NCBI GenBank assembly: GCA_022702545.1
Contig: JAHRBC010000005.1
Coordinates: forward strand, 124,001 to 188,000
From: Phycomyces nitens
Taxonomy: Eukaryota; Mucoromycota; Mucoromycetes; Mucorales; Phycomycetaceae
Direction of reading: 5' to 3'
Length of the DNA: 64,000 nucleotides
Below are positions 45,849 to 58,089 of the stretch, in pieces (within the stretch, counting starts at the first letter, position 1; every line of letters begins with the position of its first letter). The notes below the pieces were generated by a model. The model was not told where the DNA came from. It saw only the letters and a list, made by a program, of their open reading frames with translations, and ran no database searches. Both the position numbers and the translations under genes were made by a program.

Positions 45849-46945
45849 TTATTGCCGTGTTGCAATCCACTTGGCAACACGCGCCTTCTGCTCTTTTGAC
45901 AATTCAATATGTCTACTTTCAACAGGACAAGAAGAAAAGTCAATGACCTTCATCTTCTTTTCCTTGCTCCTCTGGGCTTTCAACTCGCCCAAGTACTCCT
46001 CGACCTATATCATAATCAAATTAATTAATTATATGAAGCACATCAAATTTGCCCGAACAATATCTTACCAAAGGATGTCTGTTACTGGGAGTATAAACGG
46101 TATACTCCCGTTGCTCATCATCAGACTCAATGTCAGACAACATCTCTTTGTCTAAGAGATCCTCGACTGTCTCTCCATACCTGGACTCCAAGTTTGCCCT
46201 GTCTGCCAAATGCAGCCTCTTGTAGGCGGCGAGGACCTATTTCAAAATCAAGTATTAGAAGTATGAAAACAAATATTATATTATACTAACTCTTGTTTTT
46301 CTCGTACGTCTACGAGAAGACTGGTTTCGCTTAGCTAACTTTTCTGGCGAGGTGTTAGCTCTGTTTAGCTTGTACGAGATATGCCGTCTTGTTTTTCCTC
46401 TATGACTGCAGACACAAGAGGCTGTCCTTCGGGCTGTTGATGGATATACATCCGGACCTTGTCTGCAATAGGCCGGTTGGATGAAGAGAGTGCCCCTCAT
46501 TCATTGTCAATGGTGTAGACACCAAGACATTCCTTGTCTCTGATCGTATGAGGCGCTATATGACATAGGGTAAGTAATTCATCAATATAAAATTAATATT
46601 TATATATAGATATCCTACCGAGACCGATGGAAGTCGATACTTCATATACATCTGTGGTGGTGGAGCTTGATGGGGGGAAACTTGGCTACTGTTGCCATTC
46701 GAGTTCTTGAGGGATTCCATCCCTTGATGGACCTGCTGCAACAGGACATGCGACTCATTCAGTCTTGTCTGAAGAGCCGACAGGTTTGACAACACTGCAC
46801 CGTCCTGTTCAGTGTTGTTGCTTGGAGCAGGAAGGATCGTCTGCATCACGGTTCCTGCTGGTCTAGTGCCACTAGTCTTACCAATCGACTTCTTGGTAGT
46901 CGACTTGTAGGTCTTTTTAGAGCTTGATGATATAAATTGAGACAT
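45849..46945 (-). pseudogene. Accessory gene of D (SWRSDE family), frameshifted
   Basis: Minus-strand exons 46945-46619, 46555-46291, 46235-46068 and 46004-45849. Exon 1 (109 codons) begins MSQFISSSSKKTYK and includes a possible coiled coil (LSALQTRLNESHVLLQQ). Exon 3 keeps MLSDIESDDE and ends TPSNRHPL, the counterpart of PSWRSDE. Exon 4 is 156 nt as in A and B. Exon 2 is 265 nt, not a multiple of three, and its homologous segments lie in different frames, so it carries indels. If the D transposase is active, it may work without this protein or use one supplied by another copy (inference). Confidence 0.6.
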
Positions 46946-47356
46946 TGAATACTAGAAAAATATATTAAAGTGTGAGGTTCGTTGATTATGAATATCTATT
47001 TTCCAATAGATTTTGAAATATTCCGTAAATAATACATACATGAGAAAGTAATTAAAAGTAATTAAAAAGTATACTTCTTTCTAAAGAGGTTTTATAGTAT
47101 TTTGATCTTTGTTTACATTATGCTGTCAGGTATACTTAGTAATCTGCTTCAACTGGCTAATCTATTTAATTTGCTTGCACTGACTAATCCATTTGTAATA
47201 TTTGGGCTCTGTTTCAAAAATACAAATCGTTTTATTAAGTGGGCTTATTAGTTCCACGTCACGTTCGGGACACTCAATATCGCCATTGATCTCTATTGGA
47301 TTATTGCTTTCAACCTTTGTTCTTTTCTTTTCTTTTCCTTTCCTTTACTTTTCGGC

Positions 47357-47852
47357 ATGGTAAGCATCATTCTCTTTTAAATTTTTTTTTACTCATCATG
47401 ACTTTATATTTGTCCAGATATTCTTTTCTATATCCATACAAGGGCTGCTGGTTTATGTCAATAACTCTGGTATACTGGTAATGTTCTTTTTTATTATCTC
47501 ATTCAGTTTCCACAAGCTCATTGCTCTGCTTAGTAATTCACGGCCTCCCATTACAAACAAATACAGAGGAGCACTTTGCTGTATATTATGGTATGATGAC
47601 ACTCCTTTATACACTAGACATGCTTTATTAACATTCGTTCCATTCATTAGAATTTTTTCGGTCATCTGGTATGTGCCGATTCCATGTCATCTGGTCAGTA
47701 ATTGTGTCCGCTATACCCATTACCAAGTAAGTATACAACCTTTCAGCCCTTATATTACTTTACTAATCTCTTATCTAATAGATGTAATCGAAATATTCTT
47801 CATCTGGTTGGCCATTGCGCCCATTGCGCCCATTACACTGATGACCAAGTAA
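47357..47852 (+). CDS. Third locus of D: putative multi-pass membrane protein of about 145 residues
   Basis: ATG 47357-47359 is followed at once by GTAAGC; the intron ends TTGTCCAG at 47417, and 47418-47852 is then open for 144 codons to a TAA. The product has about four hydrophobic spans: FFSISIQGLLVYV, LVMFFFIISFSF, LLTFVPFIRIFSVIWYV and IEIFFIWLAIAPIAPITL. The ATG-intron arrangement equals that of A1 7484. A GTAAGT/TAATAG pair inside the last third could be an additional intron, and a further GTAAGT stands at the stop, so the C-terminus may differ. No known family recognised. It is divergent from the accessory gene (start-to-start 411 bp). Confidence 0.5.
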
Positions 47853-48654
47853 GTATATAACCACTCAACGTTTATATTATTTTCCTGACATATTCTTAAT
47901 AGATATTACCGAAATTTTTTATACCATTTATCAAAGTATTCAAGTTTTCTCGATATAAATACCAATGTAAGTATTGTTGTTCCATTCAAATTATTTTACA
48001 GTCTGCTAAAATACACCCATGAAAATTATCTAGCCACCCTTTTTTTTTCAAAAGAAAACAAACACCCACGTAAGCAGTGCCGCAGCAAGTAACAAAGGAA
48101 GGTAGGGGGTCTAGTAGACCAGGGTAACCCATATATTCTCCGGATGAGTAAAAGAATACCCATCCAATTGAGAAAAGGGCAAGGCTAGCATATTAGGCAA
48201 TAAAAGTAGGAGTGAGTAGAGATGAGAACGAATAGAAATCATTAGGAAAACTTTTTTTATCCAATAAAAACTATTATAAACTACATCTTTGGCCTGTATC
48301 TGCCATGAATTCATACCGAATTCATACTGAATCCTATGAGGACACTGCTTTAATATTGAAAAGAGCAACCTATATAAAGTAATTTAAAGAACTGAATCCT
48401 TCGGGGCTAGAAAATATGGGACGAAAAAAAAAGAAACCCCCCAATTTTCGTGACAAAAAAAAGCACAAAAAAAATAACCCACCTTTTGCTTTTTGCGCTT
48501 TGACGTTTCAGTATACTGATTGGAATCATTCAGACAATGAATCCTAAAAATTTAATATTAAAAAATTTGGCAAATTTTATATCAAATCTTTATCATTCAG
48601 TCAAGAATTTTATAAATATCAGTATACTAAAATGGCCCTTCTTTTGCAGTGTAG

Positions 48655-49112
48655 AGCAAAGCAAAGAAAAGAAATATAAACTAAGCTCGGCGTAATACAG
48701 CTCTATAAAAAAAATTTCATTTTTTTTTGGTGTTTGAAAACGGGCGAGATGTGTGTTTCATTCCTAGATTAAAAACAACAGAGCTGAAGATGTGGTATAC
48801 AAAATGCCAATCGGGCATTTATTAAGGTGGCAATCTTACGTGATGGAGAGTTATTTGATTTTATTTCAAAGGAGAGGTCCAAAGCAATGATAAAACAGGT
48901 AAAGGAAAAGAGGAAAAGAAAAAGTGCGCTAAAACATATACTAAAAATATGAGAGAACCAATAAGAGCAGCCTAAAGAATATTAAAGCCCTAGTCTGTTT
49001 CTCTTTGATGAAGGCTCATTGCTTATTCCTAGTGGTGTAAACCTATATCAAATAGTAGAAATATTATATTAATATTAGATTGAGAATAGATGAGCAACAA
49101 AGAAGCTCTAAC
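48655..49112. other. E2 left arm, second part
   Basis: Non-coding continuation of the E2 arm after D, matching E1 19840-20290. No gene seen. Confidence 0.55.
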
Positions 49113-50019
49113 TTACAGTACATCTGTCATGATTGGTGAATCAGCCTCGTCATCAGTTTGAAACACCTCATCTTCCGAAAGAAAAGAACTGCTTGCTCTT
49201 TCCTGCTATAACATAATAAAAATATTATATTAATTATAATGCATGTTCAAATGTTTGCTAATTAATAAACTTGCCTGGCTGTTCTCTGCCATTTTTCTCT
49301 TACGAGTCTGGTTTGCACTCTTAAAGATGTCTCGGAGAAGATTCTTGGCACACCACATTCTTTTGCACTTGTAAATGTGGAGGCCAATTTGTCTTGCCCA
49401 TCTTTTGAGTAGCAACATGTAGTATTCCTGCTGGCTCCCAGGAATACTTTTCCATGTCTTGGTAGTTACAGGAAAGTCCTTGTCAATCAGATCGCTTTTG
49501 ATGGAGTGAGCCAGTGACTTGAGCTGTAGGCGCTTTGTTGTTACCACATATTCTGGCATAGGGAAGAATTGGGGTAAAATTTGTCCTTCTGGGATCTCTT
49601 TGCCCTGTGCTTCCCAGTCTTGACGATGGAGCATTTGAAGAAGCATGTTGTATCGCTTGGTATCATCCTTCCCTTTGAACTCCCCACTTGTATCGATCAG
49701 TCATTTTCCAAGCAGGTCAGGATATTCAGTCAATTGAGCCCTTTTTACAGACTCGGTTACCCGTTCAAGAGCTAGCAAAAAAAAGCATATATATATATAA
49801 ATATTAATAAAACGATTGTATATAATTAAGAAATAAATAAATCTTATCACTTTGCTCCACAATACTCTGTTGCATTGTGTTTAGTTCTTCATCATTGATC
49901 ATTGGAGCAAATTGTTTGCTAAACTGATCTTGAAGAGTACGCAGCATTTGCTTTATTTCAGCAACATCGCGCTCAACTTTTCTGACCGAGTTGATGAGTG
50001 TAGTGTTCATATCAGACAT
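49113..50019 (-). CDS. Accessory gene of E2, divergent from transposase, with an in-frame stop
   Basis: Minus-strand exons about 50019-49850, 49771-49275 and 49205-49113. Exon 1 is a heptad-rich coiled-coil segment (VRKVERDVAEIKQMLRTLQD). Exon 2 holds a basic region (KSLAHSIKSDL, IYKCKRMWCAKNLLRDIF). The last exon is Ser/acidic-rich, ending DEADSPIMTDVL. Intron 2 appears to start GCAAGT. A TGA at 49701-49703 interrupts exon 2 (after DLLGK), where E3 remnants suggest Leu. Unlike A to D, this gene diverges from Tnp2 and lacks the SWRSDE motif; the shared features are size, coiled coil and acidic end. Function unknown. Confidence 0.6.
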
Positions 50020-50681
50020 ATTTTGACGATGAATTTGTAAGAGGATAATAAATATTGTACCTTATGTCATGCTCGCACATTTATATATCTACTTAAATTT
50101 ATTATTATTTTGGTGTCTTGGAAAATATGATATAATATTATGACTTACAAGACATGGCTAAGATTACCAAGGCACCTGTCATGACAGTGATAGATTGTCT
50201 TATCCAAATTAAGGCTGTCAATAAAAATGACGTTTGTGCCTAATTTGGTAAATGATCAGATTCTAATGACGTTTAAACTTCATATAAGGAATGTCTATGA
50301 TATCTTACCATTAAAAATCTGGAGTGCCATTGTCCTAGCCGTGCCACACTAGCCACACTCATTGATGACAGGTACATTGATTTTGTAGTCATTGACCAAG
50401 AAATGTCTTTGCTGCTATTGCTATTACTAGTCAAATAATCTCTTACCTAGTATCGTCATTATTAAACAATAATTGTTTTAACCATTGAATGAGAAATATT
50501 TCTATTGTAATCATCATTATTATCATTACCAGGAGAATTGAAAAAAAACAAGACAACTGTTTAGTGTAAAGTTCTATGAGTATAAAGGTGTTCTTCATAC
50601 CTGATTATTGGAATCCAATTCTTCTCGTATTTTTATACTTCAAACCATTACCCAACCCACCAATTTACTCTTATTATCAAC
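50020..50681. promoter_or_regulatory. Divergent promoter region of E2
   Basis: 662 bp between the divergent accessory and Tnp2 starts. 50318-50455 is retained in the deletion derivatives E1 and E4, which suggests it carries sequence they need or simply marks the deletion ends. Confidence 0.35.
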
Positions 50682-53054
50682 ATGTCTTCTTCCAACTCCA
50701 CCCAGCAGAGAGACAGATTGCCCACACAAGCATATGTGTGTACTCAGTGTGGTTTTGACGCTGTCAATTACCAGCAACTCCAAAACCACAAGAGGCTCCA
50801 CAGAAGTATCGTGGTGTCAAATAGCACCGTTCAACACATTTCCGAAGATGTTGAAATAGAAGATGTTGTTGAACATGATATCAACAACATTGAATACATG
50901 AGCGATTCAAGTAATAATAAAAATATAATTATGTCCATTGTTAGCCAAGTTTTTACTCAATAATATACATACCTTTTCTATAGACATTATGGAAGCTGAT
51001 GAAAACCTTTCGTACAAATGTGGCTGTACTTTCGATACCACTGAGGGTAGAGCGCATGTCTACAACAATGGCCAAATTGGGCCAAACACATTTACCAAAG
51101 CCGAGCTATTAAGCATCCATCTCTCTCACTTGGTCGTTCAGCATAAGATAACCAGGGCAGCCTACAGAGATATTGTTAGGTTCGCAAACACACTTATTCG
51201 GGATCACGATGAGATTATATTGGGTAAATGATATTACTTACTGTTATTTTACTTAACAATCACTGACATGAATTGTATTATTCATTTTCTTTTAGAACCT
51301 GGAGCCAAGATTAGACATGGCGATGTTGTTGATGACATGCTCCAGTCAAGGTCTGACATCCGGGGCCATGACTATGATGTGTGCCCAAATGGTTGTAAGC
51401 TGTACAACTTGGGCAATGAGCAAGTTGAATGTGCAGCCTGTGGTGAACAACGGTACAAGCTGAATGACAGTATTGTCAAAGTCCCCATTGCAACAATGAA
51501 GATCCTCTCCATTGGGGATGTTCTGGCAAAAATGCTTGCCAATTCTGAGACCAGAGAGCTCCTCCACCATAGAGCCAACAGAGAATCACGTGCTGGCGAG
51601 ATAAGTGATATCTTTGATGGTGAGAACTATCAGCAGCTAATGAGACAAGGCATGTTCTCCAGTCCCGACGACATTGCCTTGGGCCTTTACACCGATGGTT
51701 TTGTTAACCAGAAAAAAGGCAAAGCCTCATATACCATCATTCATTTAATCATTTTCAACATCGATCCATCCATAAGGTAATTAATATTTTAAACAAACAA
51801 AATACTAATTAAAAGCTTAGATATACCACCCCATACCTCATACAACTCGCCATTTTGCCTGGTCCTAAAAACCATCCGATTTGGATTCATTTTTAATACC
51901 CATCATAAATGAGCTAAAGGACCTCGAAGTTCATGGCCTCATTGTAAAGCACAATGGGGCTGAAATATGCCGATCGAAAGTTCACTTGCTGCTTGCGTCT
52001 GGAGACATCCCTGCAGTTGCAGACATGGCCCATCTTGGGTCACATAGCAGTCTGTTTGGTTGCCGTATTTGCGAGACCAAGGGAAAACCAGCAGATAACA
52101 GAAGGCATGGAGTATACTTTGACGACAGCTCTGCTCCTCTAAGACCTGTTGAAGATTTTTATACCAGCAACCCTGTAAGTATATGAATATTCAATTAATC
52201 ATTCTTTTTATACTAAATAATTATTTATAATAGATCAAAAATATATACCAGCCAAGTCTCTTTACCGAGCTCACAACATTTTCAGGTTCATCATTTTTTG
52301 CATTAGATGAACTGCATTTAATTGCAAGAGGAATCGGCAAACACCTCTTTGAACTTATATCCGTCGCTCAATCTAAAGACAAATTTTTTTACTATACCCA
52401 AGAAGACAATACCCAGTCAGCAGACAATTACCCTTTTTATATACCCAGATCTTACTTGGAGACCATTGGCAACTGCATTTCCAACTCTAGGCAGTTTATA
52501 CCCGTTTCATTCCAAGGCAGCTTCGACAATATATTCCAGAAAATCAATGGCACTCGTGCAGTAGATTGGCTCGATTTCCTCCTTTACATTATACCCACAG
52601 TTGTCGTCCCCTATTTACCAAGCAGAGCTGCAAAAATTGCTGTCTTGTCCTTGGTAAAAGGGTGTGCACTTGCATTACAATGGTCCCTCACATATACCCT
52701 GATCGACGAAATGGAGAGGTATGTCAAACAAAAGTGAATCATTACTTTTATTTAACATTTATTATTACCTTTTTTTTCAATAGGCATTTCAAAGACTGGC
52801 ATGCATTCCTATTATACCAAGTTCATCAAAAGACACTATCTCGTAGTGTCTTCCGACCAGTCCAGCATTATCTCATCCATATACCCCATATAATAAGACG
52901 CCAGGGCCCTCTAAGAAGTTATTCTACCAGATCGATGGAGAGGATTATTGGCGTCTATTCCAAGCTCATTAGGTCAAAGTCCAAAGGCAGGCGAAATGCC
53001 AGCTTACTCATAGAACGATTTGCGATCCACAGATATATCTGTGATATTTGGTAG
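50682..53054 (+). CDS. tnp2: Tnp2-type transposase of E2, N-terminal and catalytic part, frameshifted and split
   Basis: Exons 50682-50910, 50984-51223, 51296-51776, 51821-52174, 52234-52718 and 52784-53054. Exon 1 has a textbook C2H2 finger (CTQCGF ... LQNHKRLH). Later blocks match Tnp2: LPGPKNHP, LLASGDIPAVADMA and a Cys pair (CRICETKG), then SGSSFFALDELHL and MERIIGVYSKLI near the end. One base is missing near 51878, between NHP and LDSF, shifting frame by -1. After 53030 homology to E1 stops; the C-terminal part resumes at about 57246, beyond E3 and about 0.3 kb of unassigned sequence. Probably inactive. Confidence 0.82.
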
Positions 53055-53111
53055 TAGAAAAGGGACGGTGGATACTTTGAGACTCTTTATTGTGATTGAG
53101 AAAAAGTTAAA

Positions 53112-53645
53112 CACTACGGCTAAGAAATCGGCAGTTATCTACCGTTTTGGTCACATAACTACCGTTTTTTTGGTGGGGCAAAACGGTGGATATGACCCTG
53201 TGTAAGGCGAATTTGGTAGTAGCTACCATTTTTATAGTGGCGAAAATCGGCAGATAACTACCGTTTTGGTCACATAACTACCGTTTTTCTTCACTAAAAA
53301 AACGGTAGTTATCTGCCGTTTTGGTAACATTGCTACCGTTTGTTTGGTGGGGCAAAACGGTGGATATGACCCTGTGTAAGGCGAGTTTGGTAGTAGCTAC
53401 CGTTTTTTGCTAATAAAAAATCGGCAGATAACTACCGTTTTGGTAACATAACTACTGTTTTTCTTCACTAAAAATACGGTAGATATCTGCCGTTTTGGTA
53501 ACATTGCTACCGTTTGTTTGGTGGGGCAAAACGGTGGATATGACCCTGTGTAAGGCGAGTTTGGTAGTAGCTACCGTTTTTGCTAATAAAAACGGCAGAT
53601 AACTACCGTTTTGGTAACATAACTACCGTTTTTATCCAACCAAAA
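53112..53645 (+). repeat. E3 subterminal ACCGTTTT array
   Basis: Roughly a dozen direct and inverted ACCGTTTT motifs in 530 bp, arranged in larger units of about 175 bp that contain GACCCTGTGTAAGGCGA. Typical of transposase-binding subterminal repeats (inference). Confidence 0.85.
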
Positions 53646-54879
53646 ATGCTTCCGTTATACACTATAACCTCTCTTTTATAGTACTCTATTTGATAATGGG
53701 TTCTGCTATTCTTTTACGACCATTCTTTTGAAAGAATGGTTTATTCTTTATTATAGAATGTCTTGATTTAATTCATACCGTATTTTGCGCACAATTATTA
53801 TAGAAAAATACTTAAAACTAATGCTATTTAATATTATAAAACATATATAGTACAAACCTTTGTTATAAGCTATACACGCATAATAATACTACGTTGATAT
53901 ACATTAGATGATCCTTAGCATTCATCAATTGCTAAAAATTCATTGTGGTTAGAAAAAGAAGCGATCATATAAACCTAGTACATTATTTTGTATTGCTTAC
54001 AAGTATATATTATGCTTGTCAATTACTATACCATGCCTCTTGTTTTGAATGATTATACTGAAAGGGATCTCCAGAAATAAACACTATATGTAATAGGAGG
54101 TCAATAGAATATGCACTGAAAAATTAGTTGAAGAATAATATAATTATTAGACAATCGTCTTACCATAGAAAATCAACTTTGGCATATTCAAATCATATGA
54201 TTCAAAACTGATTCGAATCTCATTGTAGCAAACAGAGTAATCAGCTCATTAGATAAGAAAAGTGTATATCTTACAGAGATTGCCAAGTGTAAAAAGGACA
54301 AACCGTATTGTAATATAGCCGTAAAAGTTTTCGCTCTTTTGTTTCTGGGGGAAAAAAGAGCGAGCTGCATTTCATTCCTAAATCAAAGGTAATCGAGCTA
54401 AAGATGGTTCAATCGGGATGTCAATCAGGTGTTTATAACCGTGCCGATCTTACATGAAGGAGGCTCATTTGGTTTTAATTCAAAGAGTCATTGCAAAGAC
54501 AAGACAAGAGAAGCAAAAGAAAAAGAAAAAGAAAGCACACTAAGCATATGCTAAAAATGCAACGGGGCCAATAAGAGTTGCCTAAAAGAACAATCTTAAA
54601 CCCTTGTTTTATTGCTTAGCACTTACACAATACTCGTTTTTGGCGGTATAGAGCTATATTAAAGAGTAGAAATATTATATTGGCATTAGATTAGCAATAG
54701 ATGATCAACAAAGCAATCACCCATTGCACATCTGTCATGATTGCTAATTCGACGCCATCACCAAGTTGCAACATCTCATCTTCAAAAAAGAAAAGAACGA
54801 CTTGCACTTTGCTGCTATATTGTGATAAATAATATTGTATTAACTATAATGTGTATTCAAAACATATATTAAAGAGTCA

Positions 54880-56580
54880 ACTTACTTTATTATTCTCTAT
54901 TATTTATTTATGAGCTTGGTTATTGATTGTAAAGCCTTTTCCAAGTCTTTTGGTGCACAGCATTCTATAATATTTATATTGATTCTGAGATAGACCATTA
55001 TATTATTTTATGGCCATAGGATAGTGTTCTCGTCAATTAAATAGTGTTTGATAATATAAGACCATGCTTTTAGTTGATGCCGCGATTCATAATCAAAGGA
55101 TGGTTTGAGAAAAATATTAACAAAAACAAAGGTTATTCTCTAGGGTTCTCTTGTGCCGTATTTTTTGATCTTAATGATAAAGCATATTATGTAAATGAAG
55201 TTTACTCTTTTCTTTGAGACCACCACCTGTATCAATTGCTAACTTACCAAGCTAATCAAGGTATTTGTCCAATAGATCCCTTTTTATACCAAATATCCAT
55301 TTATAATAAATGAAAAATATATACAAACCAAACACTTTAACAAACTATTGACTTTTGAATGTCCCTTTGGGTTGATCAATCTTCATTTGACTGCAAAGGT
55401 TTTTGGTAAAAATATTAATAAAATAGCTTGCTGTCCGATACTTGCCAAGCATGGATAATAACCATATCCTTTACATTGTGAACAAAGGAATGGCCCTTGT
55501 ATCTTAATATAACTTTTGCGTTGCCAGATAAAATAAAAACACAAGTTAAATCATAGTATAGTATTTTATTGTTGTTACAATCGATTATTACCTTTTCCAT
55601 AAGATACACTTTAAGAATCTGCGCAACTTACTTTCCCAACAAGTTTATAGCAAGACTATATCTCGGTCTCTTATAAACTATTCAAAATTACCTGACACAC
55701 CTTTTTTCATATAATAAATCGCCGAGGCCCATTACAAAGCTGTTCCACTCAATTCATAGAGAGAATTATAAGTAAACTGGATAAGCTCATTAGATACTTT
55801 GAAATTCGCGGCTATATCAATATAGCAATGAGTATGTATCATAATATTAAACTTTTGTAACCACATACATATACTAAAGCTCGTTTTTGGGATATTTTCA
55901 ATGGGAGAAGTGGTGACCAACTGTGTAAGCTTTTCAGTCAATTTGTCTATTTAAATATTAATGTTATACATGGCATAAGAATAGTATAAATGAAGTTCTG
56001 TTTAGCTATTACCTGTGGCATACTGATTTGAATGCTATGGAGGTTGATGCTTCAACTGTCATTGTTAATGTTCATCATTGGACAGATTCGACTTTGCATT
56101 CTTCATTTATATACCCAAACGGCAAGATTAGCACCGACAATCACCACCCAACGCCCCCTTGTCCTTGTAGAAAATAAATATAGTATTAGTAAAAACACAA
56201 AGTAGGAATCACTTGCTCCTTGTACATGCTTACCTAGTAATCACAATATAACTAATGAAAACCAGCTCATTACTATTGTTCATCTCTACTTTTAGTATAG
56301 AGATTAAGACTCTAGTCAATACTTTGTTACTTTAGAAAAAAATCATGAAGGAGCACGGCATTGCAAACGATGACTTGTATGTAGCAGAAATAAAGTAGCA
56401 GCCCGTACTTTGTACAACGGGCTATATACTACAACCGACATTTGCAGTTGTTAATGTAGATGACGTCCAACATCAACGACTCAATCAATACCTACCAGAC
56501 GGAAATAATTCTATTTTATTGCACTGTACTACATATTCAAGAATAATTGACGCGTCACCATGAGTAGCCTCTCTATTCTA
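54880..56580. pseudogene. Remnants of E-family accessory and Tnp2 genes in E3
   Basis: Minus strand 55300-55215 reads LGKLAIDTGG, matching the E2 accessory gene around its stop. Plus strand 55330-56575 keeps scattered Tnp2 blocks, including counterparts of the VIVNVHHWTDSTLHSS and IFKNN-type C-terminal segments near 56050-56570. Frames are broken many times. Confidence 0.45.
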
Positions 56581-57000
56581 TAATTCATTCTTTATAATGC
56601 CCTCTCTATACTTCTTTATATTATTATACGGACACCAAATAAAATAAAGCAGCTAATAATGTCAAAAACAAAAATTCGGTTTCAAAAAACGGTAGTTATG
56701 TTACCGTTTCGTTCACACAGGACAAAAATTATTTTTCTCAAGAATGCGCAACATCTTCAACACCAAATAAAATGCTCATTTCGATAAACAACGTTACCTA
56801 AAATTTTACGAGCCCTTTCTATGGTACTACAACTACCTCATTGCCAGAGGAAAAGAGATTCCATGCGACTTTTATGAATCGGGATCGATGACATTACCTT
56901 TCAACCACAATCTGCGGAGAAAAAGCAGTCTAAAATCAGAAAAAACGGCAGTTATGTTACCGTTTCGGTAGCTGTTCCCACTCCTCTCGCCGTAGTGAAA

Positions 57001-57235
57001 GTTATATCCAGTCCTTGATTCAAGAAGTGTGTTAACTTAGTATTTATAATTATTGTTATAATTCTTATCAGCTTGGATATTCATTATCATAATAGCTGTG
57101 TTATTAGTTAATAGGTATTTTGGGACTTTGTCTCACAATAGATTGGGTATGGTATTTTCATATTTGGATAAGGATTTCTGGATGGTATAGTTTGTCTTGA
57201 TTTTAGATAATCCAGCTATCTGGGTTTATATATCA
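57001..57235. other. Unassigned 0.2-kb segment of E2
   Basis: Together with 53031-53108 this makes about 0.3 kb not seen in E1 or E4, inserted within the Tnp2 C-terminal coding region. AT-rich; I could not define ends or a TSD. Confidence 0.4.
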
Positions 57236-57245
57236 CTTTTCTCTG

Positions 57246-58053
57246 ATATACCATTATGCCAAATACAACAATATCCATACAGCCATCGATCTTCATAACC
57301 ATACCAGCATCATTCATCCTCATACCTACAACGAATCAAGTTTCATAAATATACCCAACAATGAAAGTGGTGCTCAGCTATGGGAACCATTTCATTGTAA
57401 TACCCAGTTGCTTGATGATACTATTGAAGACATAAACAGCAACATTGTGAGAAATGCGTTGCTCAGATATTATACCCAAAATACCACCACATATACCACT
57501 GAGATTGCTGACTCATCAATTGTTGTTGCTTCCCGCCTTTGGAAAGACTCTACAGTGTACTCTTCATCCATATATCGAAAAATGAAAAACGAGACCAGCC
57601 GCGGTAACCATCATATCATGTTTACTTGTACATATAAAAAGTAAGTATTGGTATTAGTCAAAATACAAAGTAAAGATTGCTCACATTCTTAAATCTTCAT
57701 CTAGTCATCGCAATATACCCATCCAAAGCTGGCTCGTTGGCACTGTAGAGTTTTATTTTCAACATAAAGATACCCATGGCATAACACATTTTTTGGCATT
57801 TGTTGATGTCATGAAGGAGCATACCACAGCGGCACATGACTTTTCCATCTCAATTGTGAAGAAGAGACGAACTGATACCCTGAATGGACATATACCCCTA
57901 CCAACTTTCGCCGTCATCAACGTAGATGATATCATCCATCAAGTTGGTCTCATTCAATACCCACCAAACAGCAATCAATTTTTTGTGATTGTGCCATATT
58001 TTGTTTTTAATACCAACTTACATATCACCAAGGGTAACCTATCAATCCTATAA
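57246..58053 (+). CDS. tnp2: C-terminal part of the E2 Tnp2 transposase
   Basis: Exons 57246-57640 and 57705-58053, intron GTAAGT...CTAG in phase 2. Reads QLWEPFH (a stop replaces the next codon in E1 and E4, but here it is Cys), IVVASRLWKDSTVYSS, GNHHIMFTCTYKN, IQSWLVGTVEFYFQHK and ends ITKGNLSIL. Open throughout. The coding strand is remarkably rich in ATACC/ATACCC. Confidence 0.75.
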
Positions 58054-58089
58054 TCATTCTCTTATTTTGTCACCCAAATATTTAATACC

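Larger units (their letters stand above)
41581..48651 (+). mobile_element. CACTA transposon D, complete, nested in E2
   Basis: A 16-bp perfect inverted repeat CACTGCAAAAGAAGGG stands at 41581-41596 and 48636-48651; TSD TAG (41578-41580, 48652-48654). 7071 bp with a fully open transposase gene, a damaged accessory gene and a third hydrophobic locus. It is the best autonomous candidate in the window. Confidence 0.95.
53112..56997 (+). mobile_element. CACTA transposon E3, decayed copy nested in E2
   Basis: Ends CACTACGGCTAAGAAATC at 53112 and, inverted, CACTACGGCGAGAGG from 56997; TSD AAA on both sides (53109-53111, 56998-57000). 3886 bp with remnants of both E-family genes, heavily mutated and AT-rich. 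It is much more diverged than E1, E2 and E4. Confidence 0.92.

Noticed and set aside
53112..53645. CRISPR-like regular repeats
   Set aside because: Repeat and spacer lengths are irregular, motifs occur in both orientations, and the array sits at a transposon end in a eukaryote.
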